Made by a program: the position numbers and the translations under genes | NCBI GenBank assembly: GCA_028275265.1 | Contig: JAPWUZ010000023.1 | Coordinates: 1-16,944 of the forward strand | Origin: Armatimonadota bacterium | Lineage (GTDB): Bacteria > Armatimonadota > HRBIN16 | DNA length: 16,944 nucleotides | Reading direction: 5' to 3' | The notes under the pieces: generated by a model | Told to the model about the DNA's origin: nothing | The model's input: the letters and a program-made list of their open reading frames with translations, nothing else | Database searches by the model: none | Shown: one piece after another, positions 7,199 through 13,963 of the stretch | Numbering within the stretch: the first letter of the stretch is position 1 | How the letters are laid out: every line of letters starts with the position of its first letter

Positions 7199-8581
7199 AT
7201 GCGAAACGCCGATTGGATTCTGGATAGCAATTGGGAGCTTTTCGTCGACGGTGCGGTGATAGACCAACTGGGCGGCAAAGCGGAACTGCGTTTGCATCAT
7301 CCGGTTCCCCAGGAGGTGGTGCTGGAGTGCGACCGCCCATGGGAAGGCAACACCAGCGGATACTTCACCGTGTTGCAGGACGGTAAGACTTTCCGCATGT
7401 ACTACCGCGGCTCCGGCTACGACGTGAAAGCGAAAAAGCAGACGCATCCCGAGGTGACCTGCGTGGCGGAAAGCCGCGACGGCATCCACTGGGAACGCCC
7501 GAACCTGGGGCTGGTGGAGTTTGGCGGTTCGAAGCGAAACAACATTGTATGGACGGGCAGGGAGAGCCACAATTTCGCGCCGTTCGTCGATGAAAACCCG
7601 GCTGCGCCGGCGCACCAGCGCTACAAGTCACTGGCAAGCGTCAACGTGCCGGGTAACGAGTGGGGAGCGTTGGGCGCACTGGTATCGCGCGATGGGATAC
7701 GCTGGCAGCGCCTGCGCGAAGAACCGGTGATTACCGAGGGACACTTTGATTCGCTCAACACCGCGTTTTGGGACCCGGTGAATGGGCGGTACCTGGAGTT
7801 TCATCGCTTCTGGCACGAAGGGTACCGTGATATCGCCATGTGCGAGTCGCAGGACTTTGTGCACTGGACGAAACCGCGCTTGCTGGACTGGGGCGATGCG
7901 CCCCGCGAGCATCTGTACACCAACGCCATACGCCCTTATTTCCGCAACCCGCGTATTCTGCTGGGTTTCCCGATGCGTCTGGTTCCCGACCGCGCCAAAT
8001 TGGCCGAAGACCCCTATCCCGCGCTATCGGACAGTGTGTTGATTGTCAGTCGGGACGGGTTGCACTTCAAACGCTGGCTGGAGGCGTTCCAGCGGCCGGG
8101 TCCCCAGCGAGAACGCTGGGTGAATCGCAACAACATGCCCGCGTGGGGCTTACTCGTCACACGCTCTGACCTGCCGAACTGCCCCGATGAGATTTCTTTC
8201 TACTCGGTGGAGGGGTACTATCTACCCAACCAGACCGCGCGCGTCAGGCGGTTTACCCTTCGTCTGGACGGGTTTGTGTCGGTGAACGCACCCCGTTCCG
8301 GTGGGGAAGTGCTGACCAGACCGCTCGTGCTGCAGGGGAACAAACTGCAGGTGAATTTCGCCACCTCTGCCGTCGGCACTGTGAAGGTGGAGGTGACCGA
8401 CCCTCAGGGCAACCCCATCAAGGGCTTTACCGCCGACGATTGCGTGGAGATATATGGTGACGAGGTCGAGCAGGACGTGCGCTGGAATAGTGCCGACATC
8501 CGGCTGCTGCGGGGGAAGCCGGTGCGCCTGCGTTTCCTGCTGAGCGACGCCGACCTCTACGCCTTCCGTTGTGCGCCGTAG
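7199..8581 (+). CDS. Putative GH32/GH43-like beta-propeller protein of unknown specificity
   Basis: A 460-residue protein resembling the five-bladed propeller (arabinanase/levansucrase/invertase-like) group often found in polysaccharide loci, without a confident family match. Repeated blade motifs are visible: ESRDGIHWERP (91-101), SRDGIRWQRL (163-172), ESQDFVHWTKP (216-226) and SRDGLHFKRW (284-293). The N-terminus NWELFVDG is typical of this uncharacterised group. A C-terminal beta-sandwich (about 350-460) carries DPQGNPIKGF and RLRFLLSDADLYAF. Acidic residues that could be catalytic are D185, D192 and E200, but none is certain. No signal peptide is present. ATG 7199 is preferred over GTG 7190 because GAGGTG at 7187-7192 is six bases upstream. 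The sialidase-fold gene ends at 7196, so translation is likely coupled. Confidence 0.72.
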   Translation: MRNADWILDSNWELFVDGAVIDQLGGKAELRLHHPVPQEVVLECDRPWEGNTSGYFTVLQDGKTFRMYYRGSGYDVKAKKQTHPEVTCVAESRDGIHWERPNLGLVEFGGSKRNNIVWTGRESHNFAPFVDENPAAPAHQRYKSLASVNVPGNEWGALGALVSRDGIRWQRLREEPVITEGHFDSLNTAFWDPVNGRYLEFHRFWHEGYRDIAMCESQDFVHWTKPRLLDWGDAPREHLYTNAIRPYFRNPRILLGFPMRLVPDRAKLAEDPYPALSDSVLIVSRDGLHFKRWLEAFQRPGPQRERWVNRNNMPAWGLLVTRSDLPNCPDEISFYSVEGYYLPNQTARVRRFTLRLDGFVSVNAPRSGGEVLTRPLVLQGNKLQVNFATSAVGTVKVEVTDPQGNPIKGFTADDCVEIYGDEVEQDVRWNSADIRLLRGKPVRLRFLLSDADLYAFRCAP

Positions 8582-8608
8582 GACGTTCGGTACTTTGTCT
8601 GGATGGCG

Positions 8609-8663
8609 AACCTCCTCATGAGCCGATCCCCCATCCGACCTCTGCGTGGACGGGGAGGTTTTT
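8609..8663 (+). terminator. Candidate weak terminator of the sialidase-fold operon
   Basis: Just after the rightward operon ends, AACCTCC (8609-8615) is complementary to GGAGGTT (8654-8660). An alternative inner stem pairs CCCCATCC (8629-8636) with GGACGGGG (8648-8655), with one mismatch and an 11-base loop. A run of five T's (8659-8663) follows. This fits an intrinsic terminator on the plus strand, though the inner stem is three bases away from the T-run and the two stems compete. Confidence 0.35.
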
Positions 8664-8665
8664 GA

Positions 8666-8682
8666 AGGCTCGGCGGGAGCCT
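8666..8682. repeat. AGGCTC/GAGCCT hairpin in convergent gap
   Basis: AGGCTC (8666-8671) and GAGCCT (8677-8682) form a 6-bp stem with loop GGCGG, followed by CGCCCCCC. It lies between two convergent genes. It has no T-tract on either side in the right place, so it is not a classic terminator. GC-rich hairpins of this kind are often dispersed extragenic palindromes. Copy number in the genome is unknown. Confidence 0.4.
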
Positions 8683-8724
8683 CGCCCCCCACGATAAGAT
8701 TCAACACCAGACTGCTCGAACACC

Positions 8725-11436
8725 TCACGTGTGCCGCAGGCTGCCGGTCTTGCCAATGCCGTAACGGCTGTACAGCCATGAGATAGCAATCAGCGTCAGC
8801 CCCAGCCCGCCGAAGGATAGAATGCGCATCGGCGTGTCCAGAAAGCTCAGGTCAAACAGAAACACCTTTAGCGCGGTAAAGCCCAGCAAACCCAACGCCG
8901 CGAGACGTGCGGGTTGAATCGAGCGGATAATACCCGCTATCAGCATCACCGCTCCGAATAGCGTCCACACCAGTGAAATCGCCATCTGTGCCAGCCGCTG
9001 CCAGTCACCCTTCAATGCGCCCGTGGCGTACCAGTAGTAGAACGCCTCGTAGGTTTCCTGGGTAACGCCCCACAACAGCACCGCCATTGCCAGCGCGTAG
9101 ATGCCGCCTGCCGACGATAGCTCCGACGGGGTCGCACCTGAAGGGCGGCGACTGAGCAGCATCGCTATCCAGACTGCCGACAGCGCACTCGCCGCAAAAG
9201 CCAGAGCACGCAGGTTCCACAGCGGCACCCACGCCGGAGAGATGCTCGAACCGGGGAGGGTGAACAGCGAATACATCACCAGCACAAGCACCGCCGCGCC
9301 TCCCGCCACATAGCCCAGCAGGCGCATCCCCAGCAGGTTCCACGTCACGCCGAGCGTGACGAACAGCGCACCGAGCAGACTCCATAGCGCGACGAGAGCA
9401 AGCCACGCTGCAACTGCCCACAGCTGCGGGTCAACGGACATCCGCCATGTACGGAAGCCCAGATACACCTCTGCGGAAAGCGCAATGAACATCAGGATAC
9501 TGACCAGCACCGTAAGATAGCCGAAAGCCTGTGCCTCTTCCGGGGCGGCGCGCTCCTGCTCACGCGCCACCATCCATGCCAGCACTGCCAGCAGGATGCC
9601 CACCAGCAGGGTGGAGAACCACCGCATATTCCAGAAGGGCGTCCATACGTCCACAGGCGCAGATGCCATCGTCCACACAGGCAAGACTGATGCCAGCGTG
9701 GCGATGAGCAACGCACACAGGCGCACCCACAGGTCATTGACCGTCGTTCCCAGCCGATGCAGGAGCAGGGCATACACCGCCCATACAATGGCTATGGAGT
9801 ACATCGCCACCGCTTGCCACGCCTGCCCGAGGCGAGAAGATTGCCACTGCACGGGGAGGGAGGTTTCCTGTGCCAGCAACCATGCCCCACCCAGCGTGGA
9901 CAGTGCGCCGTACCACGGAGCGAGTTCATCCTGTATCCCCTTCGTACGTCGGCTCTCCACAGCCATCCACGCGGTTGCCATTACTGCCGCCAGCAGAGGC
10001 AGACCGCGCTCATTCAGGAACAGCAGATGCCTGCGCACTTCCGCGCCCGGCACGACCACCGCCAGCGATAGGAGGGTGATAACCCAGACGATTTGTCCGG
10101 CGCGGTGCAGTAACGGGCTGTTCAAGCGCAGTCCCAGCGTCACCAGCACCGCCGCCTGCACGCTCCAGCCGACCACCAGCCAGTCTTGCTTCAACTGCAT
10201 CGGTACCGCAATGGTCAGGAAGAAGAGCGCGATCCCTGCGAGGCTGTCTCGCAGGCTGCGGTTTTGGGGAGCTCTCTGGTGGACGAGCCCGCTCAACCCA
10301 CTGAACAGGACGAACAGTGCAAGGGCGAAGGTGGCGGGATAGTTCCCCAGCGCGTCGCCGATGAGCGCGTAACCTGCCAGAGCGTACACGCCGGCATCTG
10401 CAAACACCAGCAGCAGTTCCTCGGCTTGCGTGCTGGCACGCTGTATCAGACTGCGAAAGCAAGCGCACGCGAGGAACAGCAGGAAATTCAGCGTCACGAA
10501 CCCGAAAACCAACCAGCGCAAACGTTCCTGGTAGCTCGCCTCCGCCCAGCCCAGTAACAGCAGGATGGTGGCAAAGAAGCTCAGCCACACGAGCGCACGC
10601 CACTGACGGTATAGCGACACGGCGAGGATGCCCGTGTTCAGCACTGTCACATAGGTCAGAAGCGGGTAAGGAGTGGCGGGCGTACCGCCCTCAGAGCGCA
10701 GGAGCACCGGCGTCAGGAAACCGCCGATGGTAGCCAATACGCTCAGGCTCATCGCATCGTAGCGTAGCGCGAGCAGTACCCCCAGAAACACCGTCGCTGC
10801 CATGAGGACGAAGGACGCTTCGAAAGAGAGCAGGTGGTACCGTTGCGCCCCTGCCCAGATGCTGAGGTAAAGCACCGCGATGCCCGCGCCCGATATTCCC
10901 TCGCTGAACCATCGTTCCACCCATCGGCGTGAGTACTCGCCGAAAGCCAGCAGAACCGCGCCCGCAGCGAAGCCCAAAGCCAGCTTCGCCGTGTCTCCGA
11001 GAAACTGCCACGTGTACGCGAGGAAGAAAGCCAGCGCGAAGAAGGTGGCGATGGAACCGAGCCATAACGCCCCCTTTCCTCCTACCGTCTGCTCCCAGTA
11101 GGCACTGATGCCGGGCTCTGCCTGCACGGCTGCGGAGGCGGCGGGAGGTACGGGTTCAGCTGGCGGAGGAAGTTCAGAGGGTTCGGGAGTCACACGGGCA
11201 GCAGTCTGCTCGGGAAGTGGAGGAATAATCGGAGGTGGAGGAATCACGGGCTGTGCCGCAATCACGCCGTGGGGCGTAGCGGTCGTTTCGGGAGCAGCAG
11301 ACGGCTGCGGTTCGGCAGGTTTGAACGCGCCTGCTTGTTGTTCTATCCGCTCCAGCCGCTGTGCCAGTTCCGCAATCTGGCGTTCCAGATGTTGCAGTCG
11401 TTGCAGAACACGTTCCGAATCCCCTGGCTCGATCAT
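8725..11436 (-). CDS. DUF2339 family large polytopic membrane protein
   Basis: A 903-residue predicted inner-membrane protein of the DUF2339 type. The N-terminus has a short coiled coil (about 6-36, heptad-like LQRLQHLERQIAELAQRLER), then a proline/alanine-rich linker (about 39-107, including PPPPIIPPLP), then the family signature WEQTVGGKGALWLGSIATFF (114-133) that opens a long series of more than twenty hydrophobic helices to the C-terminus. Its function is unknown; the family has no established activity that I can name. It is a single gene: the rightward operon converges on its 3' end. AGGAGG at 11445-11450, eight bases from the ATG, fixes the start. Its 5' leader contains a promoter, a terminator hairpin and a 15-codon ORF ending on its start codon, suggesting regulated expression. 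Confidence 0.85.
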   Translation of the reverse strand: MIEPGDSERVLQRLQHLERQIAELAQRLERIEQQAGAFKPAEPQPSAAPETTATPHGVIAAQPVIPPPPIIPPLPEQTAARVTPEPSELPPPAEPVPPAASAAVQAEPGISAYWEQTVGGKGALWLGSIATFFALAFFLAYTWQFLGDTAKLALGFAAGAVLLAFGEYSRRWVERWFSEGISGAGIAVLYLSIWAGAQRYHLLSFEASFVLMAATVFLGVLLALRYDAMSLSVLATIGGFLTPVLLRSEGGTPATPYPLLTYVTVLNTGILAVSLYRQWRALVWLSFFATILLLLGWAEASYQERLRWLVFGFVTLNFLLFLACACFRSLIQRASTQAEELLLVFADAGVYALAGYALIGDALGNYPATFALALFVLFSGLSGLVHQRAPQNRSLRDSLAGIALFFLTIAVPMQLKQDWLVVGWSVQAAVLVTLGLRLNSPLLHRAGQIVWVITLLSLAVVVPGAEVRRHLLFLNERGLPLLAAVMATAWMAVESRRTKGIQDELAPWYGALSTLGGAWLLAQETSLPVQWQSSRLGQAWQAVAMYSIAIVWAVYALLLHRLGTTVNDLWVRLCALLIATLASVLPVWTMASAPVDVWTPFWNMRWFSTLLVGILLAVLAWMVAREQERAAPEEAQAFGYLTVLVSILMFIALSAEVYLGFRTWRMSVDPQLWAVAAWLALVALWSLLGALFVTLGVTWNLLGMRLLGYVAGGAAVLVLVMYSLFTLPGSSISPAWVPLWNLRALAFAASALSAVWIAMLLSRRPSGATPSELSSAGGIYALAMAVLLWGVTQETYEAFYYWYATGALKGDWQRLAQMAISLVWTLFGAVMLIAGIIRSIQPARLAALGLLGFTALKVFLFDLSFLDTPMRILSFGGLGLTLIAISWLYSRYGIGKTGSLRHT

Positions 11437-11480
11437 GGCTCACGCCTCCTGTGAGAAGCATCCGCTAACAATGACTTCAT
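11433..11480 (-). CDS. Possible 15-residue leader ORF overlapping the DUF2339 start
   Basis: ATG at 11478-11480 opens a short frame, MKSLLADASHRRREP, whose TGA (11433-11435) overlaps the ATG of the DUF2339 gene in an ATGA arrangement. The DUF2339 ribosome site lies inside it. It could couple ribosome passage to DUF2339 translation. It has no clear ribosome site of its own, so it may be a chance ORF. Confidence 0.25.
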   Translation of the reverse strand: MKSLLADASHRRREP

Positions 11481-11601
11481 CGCGGCGAGAAAAGTTGCTG
11501 TTCTCGGCAGCAAAGCAAAAAAAGCCCACAGGTCAGTGCTGCCTCCGACCTGTGGGAAGTTGGGTGTGCTGCCTATAGGATTGTCCAGTAATGCTTAGCC
11601 T
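11437..11601 (-). promoter_or_regulatory. Structured 5' leader of DUF2339 gene (attenuator or small RNA)
   Basis: The predicted transcript from about 11601 reads leftward for some 165 bases before the DUF2339 start. It holds in order: a 5-bp 5' stem AUAGG/CCUAU; the sequence GGCAGCA at 11567-11573; the terminator hairpin at 11525-11556 with a second GGCAGCA in its loop (11537-11543); the T-run; TGCUGCC at 11506-11512, complementary to both GGCAGCA copies; a hairpin CGAGAA/UUCUCG (11486-11506); and the 15-codon ORF. No second promoter is evident between the terminator and the gene. This favours a read-through-controlled leader, although a stand-alone RNA of about 85 bases is also possible. It matches no riboswitch class I know. 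Confidence 0.5.
11517..11556 (-). terminator. Intrinsic terminator upstream of DUF2339
   Basis: On the minus strand a perfect 10-bp stem CCCACAGGTC / GACCTGTGGG (11525-11534 with 11547-11556) closes a 12-base loop and is followed, after one C, by seven T's (11517-11523). This is the clearest Rho-independent terminator in the window. No minus-strand protein gene precedes it, so it must end a short leader or small RNA begun at the promoter at 11608-11636. Confidence 0.78.
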
Positions 11602-11607
11602 ATCTAA

Positions 11608-11636
11608 ATTATACAGCGTTTTGCCGAAAAAGTCGA
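11608..11636 (-). promoter_or_regulatory. Sigma-70-type promoter upstream of DUF2339 leader
   Basis: On the minus strand TCGACT (11631-11636, four of six matches to TTGACA) is followed after exactly 17 bases by a perfect TATAAT (11608-11613). Transcription would begin near 11601 and run leftward through the terminator hairpin to the DUF2339 gene. It is the best promoter match noticed in the window. Confidence 0.65.
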
Positions 11637-11780
11637 GAGCTTTTGCGCGTGCGGGACGAAATTTCCAGAAAAAACCGTCTCCTCCTGTGGCGCAAGCCTT
11701 CCATGCGGGCGCAGGCAGGTTTTTGCTTGCAGGGACGGGAACATAAATCCGCAGATGTGCAACATGGCGGAGGAACACCC

Positions 11781-12866
11781 ATGCAGACCTTAACCAGTGT
11801 AGAGCGCATTCACAACATCCTGAAACGCCAGCCGGTAGACCGCATCGGTGTCTTCGAGCATTTTTGGGGCGATACCTACAAGAGCTGGCTGGAAGGGGGG
11901 TACATCCGCGAGGGCGAAAACCTCGCCGACCATTTCGGTTACGATTTGGAGCTTTGCTGGCCGTTCAACATGGTGGCGGACATCGACTTCGTGCCCGAAG
12001 TGGTGGAGGAGACAGAAGAGACCATCCTCGTGCGCGACGGAAACGGCGCGTTGCTGCGCCGACACAAGCTGCACGATTCCACACCCGAACATGTGGACTT
12101 TCTGGTGAAAGACCGCCGCGCGTGGGAGGAGCATATCAAACCCAAACTCACCCCCGACCGCAGGCGCGTCAACTTCGAGGCCTACCGCAACACCCGCCGC
12201 CACGCGCACGAGAAACAGCGATTCTTCTGCTGGTCGGGCGTGAACGTGTTCGAGCTGATGCACCCGGTGTGTGGACACGAATACATGCTGATGGGCATGA
12301 TCGACGACCCCGACTGGGTGAAGGATATGGTCAACACCTATGCCGACCTGACCATCCAGCTGATGGAGATTCTGTTCGCGGAAGAGGGACTGCCCGACGG
12401 CATCTGGTTTTACGAGGACATGGGCTTCAAGGGACGCCCGTTCATGTCGCCCGCGATGTATAAGGAGATTGTGCAGCCAGGGCATATCAAGACCATCCAG
12501 TTCGCGAAGAGCCTGGGGTTGCCGGTCATCATGCACTCGTGCGGATATGTGGAGCCGCTGGTGCCGGGCATGATCGAGGCGGGCATCGACTGCCTGCAGG
12601 TAATCGAGGTCAAAGCGGGGATGGACCTGGTGCGTCTGTACCGAAACTTTGGCGACCGGCTATCCTTCATGGGCGGCATCGATGTGCGCGTGCTGTACAC
12701 GAATGACAAACGCCAGATCGACGCCGAGCTGGAAGCCAAAATCCCCATCGTCAAGCAGAACTACGGCTACGTGCTGCACAGTGACCACTCTATTCCCAAC
12801 ACGGTGCATTACGAAACCTACCGATACTTCGTGCAGCGGGGGCTGGAGCTGGGGACATACGAATAG
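11781..12866 (+). CDS. UROD-fold (uroporphyrinogen decarboxylase family) protein
   Basis: A 361-residue (beta/alpha)8 protein of the UROD/methyltransferase superfamily. It lacks the N-terminal RQAGR signature of true uroporphyrinogen decarboxylase, so haem synthesis is unlikely. It keeps HSC (H252-C254, in PVIMHSCGYVEPL), like the zinc-binding His-x-Cys of corrinoid methyltransferases such as MtaA/MtbA. At the place where those have a second Cys, it reads LHSDHSIPN (332-340). Relatives of this kind are common beside sugar-catabolism genes, with unknown activity; demethylation of methoxylated substrates is one idea. ATG 11781 is chosen for the GGAGG at 11769-11773, and the frame upstream to 11643 crosses the likely promoter zone. 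Its 3' end converges on the small gene at 12790-13026. No promoter for it was identified with confidence. Confidence 0.8.
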   Translation: MQTLTSVERIHNILKRQPVDRIGVFEHFWGDTYKSWLEGGYIREGENLADHFGYDLELCWPFNMVADIDFVPEVVEETEETILVRDGNGALLRRHKLHDSTPEHVDFLVKDRRAWEEHIKPKLTPDRRRVNFEAYRNTRRHAHEKQRFFCWSGVNVFELMHPVCGHEYMLMGMIDDPDWVKDMVNTYADLTIQLMEILFAEEGLPDGIWFYEDMGFKGRPFMSPAMYKEIVQPGHIKTIQFAKSLGLPVIMHSCGYVEPLVPGMIEAGIDCLQVIEVKAGMDLVRLYRNFGDRLSFMGGIDVRVLYTNDKRQIDAELEAKIPIVKQNYGYVLHSDHSIPNTVHYETYRYFVQRGLELGTYE

Positions 12867-13026
12867 TGGTTCCACACCCCCTCACCGGGGCGCCTGATGG
12901 AAGTGCCAGAGAGCCACAGATTTCGCCATGCTGCGGGCGTTGCTGACGCGCTTCCGCGTACAGAACAACTGCCACAGCAACGATAACCAGCGCCGCCGTC
13001 GCTGTGAGGAGAACGGGGCGTTTCAT
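12790..13026 (-). CDS. Small putative single-pass membrane protein, 78 residues
   Basis: ATG at 13024-13026 is preceded by GGAGGTG eight bases upstream and lies five bases after the stop codon of the dehydrogenase gene, so it is probably the last gene of that operon. The product starts MKRPVLLTATAALVIVAVAV, a basic N-terminus followed by one hydrophobic helix (about 5-24) that could be a membrane anchor or signal peptide. The rest is Pro/Ala/Arg-rich with no recognised domain. The ORF overlaps the 3' end of the UROD-fold gene by 77 bases on the opposite strand. That overlap and the odd composition of the C-terminal half make the true end uncertain; it could be a truncated gene. Confidence 0.42.
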   Translation of the reverse strand: MKRPVLLTATAALVIVAVAVVLYAEARQQRPQHGEICGSLALPSGAPVRGCGTTIRMSPAPAPAARSIGRFRNAPCWE

Positions 13027-13031
13027 AGGTT

Positions 13032-13883
13032 TCACCTCCGCGCGTCCTGTCGGCGGTTCATCCTCCTCCAGTAAGTGACGATGCCCGGCTGAGTCCAATC
13101 AGGCTCGCCGAGATGCTTCACTGCCTTGAACACTTCGTGCACGGCACCCGTCAGCGGGACGGCGGCTTCGTATTCATGGGCAAGTTCCAGAATATAGCCC
13201 AGGTCCTTGTAGTGCAGCGCCAGCTGCCCGCTTCCCGCGAAATCCTCGCCCAGCACGTTGTCGGGAATGGGCAGCTCGAGAACGTCGCGGATGATCTCCG
13301 GCGACAACCCGATGGAGCGGGCGAATTCCGCCGCCTCGCACCACACCGCCAGCTGACATGCACCAATGAGCTGATTCACCGCCTTCAGCCGCTGTCCTGC
13401 GCCCACCTCTCCCACGTGCGCCACTTTGTAGGCGATAGCCTCAAGTATCGGCATCGCGCGGGCGACGTGCTCTTGCTCACCGCCAGCCATCACGATCAGC
13501 CCCTGCGCGCGCCATGTGACGGGGGCATCTATCCACGCGGCGTCACGTTCGGCACATCGTTGAGCCATCTCCTCGTCCAGGCGAGGATGGGTCGTGCTGG
13601 TGTTCACCAGCAGGTGCCCGGGGCGCAGTGCAGCGAAAACACCGTTTTCTGCCTCCATTACCTCCTGTACCTCGCGGTTGCCGGGTACAGCCAGCAGGAT
13701 GACATCGCAGGCTTCTGCCATGTGCCTTGGACTGACCGCGATGGTTGCTCCCTGTTCCTGCGCCCACCGGAGGCGTTCGGCGTTCACGTCCAGCGCGCAC
13801 ACCGCGTACCCTGTCTGCTGCAGGCGTTGCAGGTAGTACCTGCCCATCATGCCGAGTCCGATGACGCCGATGTTCTGTGCCAT
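13032..13883 (-). CDS. Beta-hydroxyacid dehydrogenase (HIBADH-type NAD(P) oxidoreductase)
   Basis: A 283-residue member of the 3-hydroxyisobutyrate/6-phosphogluconate dehydrogenase-like family. It has a Rossmann nucleotide site GVIGLGMMG (G9, G11, G14), and D32 after the second strand suggests NAD rather than NADP. The substrate-loop motif is DAPVTWRAQG (119-128), which departs from the usual DAPVSGG form. The catalytic lysine is K167 in GAGQRLKAVNQLI, with N170. KDLGY (226-230) lies in the C-terminal helical domain. The substrate is unknown; the unusual 122-126 loop suggests a specialised sugar acid or hydroxyacid. AAAGGGG lies upstream of the ATG. It follows the GH140-like gene and the 16-codon ORF and precedes the small membrane ORF, so it likely processes an oxidised sugar product in the same operon. 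Confidence 0.87.
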   Translation of the reverse strand: MAQNIGVIGLGMMGRYYLQRLQQTGYAVCALDVNAERLRWAQEQGATIAVSPRHMAEACDVILLAVPGNREVQEVMEAENGVFAALRPGHLLVNTSTTHPRLDEEMAQRCAERDAAWIDAPVTWRAQGLIVMAGGEQEHVARAMPILEAIAYKVAHVGEVGAGQRLKAVNQLIGACQLAVWCEAAEFARSIGLSPEIIRDVLELPIPDNVLGEDFAGSGQLALHYKDLGYILELAHEYEAAVPLTGAVHEVFKAVKHLGEPDWTQPGIVTYWRRMNRRQDARR

Positions 13884-13902
13884 AGCGTGTGCCCCTTTCG
13901 TT

Positions 13903-13953
13903 TCAGCGCGCCTTTATCAGCAGTGCGGCGTGTCCCTCCAGAGGCGCTTTCAT
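13903..13953 (-). CDS. 16-residue ORF with strong ribosome site
   Basis: Directly at the stop codon of the GH140-like gene (TAAGGAGG) lies a near-perfect Shine-Dalgarno, AAGGAGG, five bases before ATG at 13951-13953. The frame is only MKAPLEGHAALLIKAR and then TGA. It lies between the GH140-like and dehydrogenase genes. It may be a translated microprotein, a coupling ORF, or the remnant of a deleted gene whose start survived. No homology can be judged at this length. Confidence 0.4.
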   Translation of the reverse strand: MKAPLEGHAALLIKAR

Positions 13954-13963
13954 AGACGCCTCC

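Noticed and set aside
9596..10342. 248-codon plus-strand ORF inside the DUF2339 gene
   Set aside because: Opposite strand of a membrane-helix-rich coding region; Arg/Ser/Thr-rich translation without domains.
11533..11778. 81-codon minus-strand ORF over the leader
   Set aside because: It contains the promoter elements and ends in the terminator loop; no ribosome site, and composition is not protein-like.
11643..11780. N-terminal extension of the UROD-fold protein
   Set aside because: Arg-rich and not family-like; the ATG at 11781 has a proper GGAGG site and starts the family's typical N-terminus.
13113..13955. 280-codon plus-strand ORF
   Set aside because: Antisense to the hydroxyacid dehydrogenase, whose Rossmann and catalytic motifs are intact.
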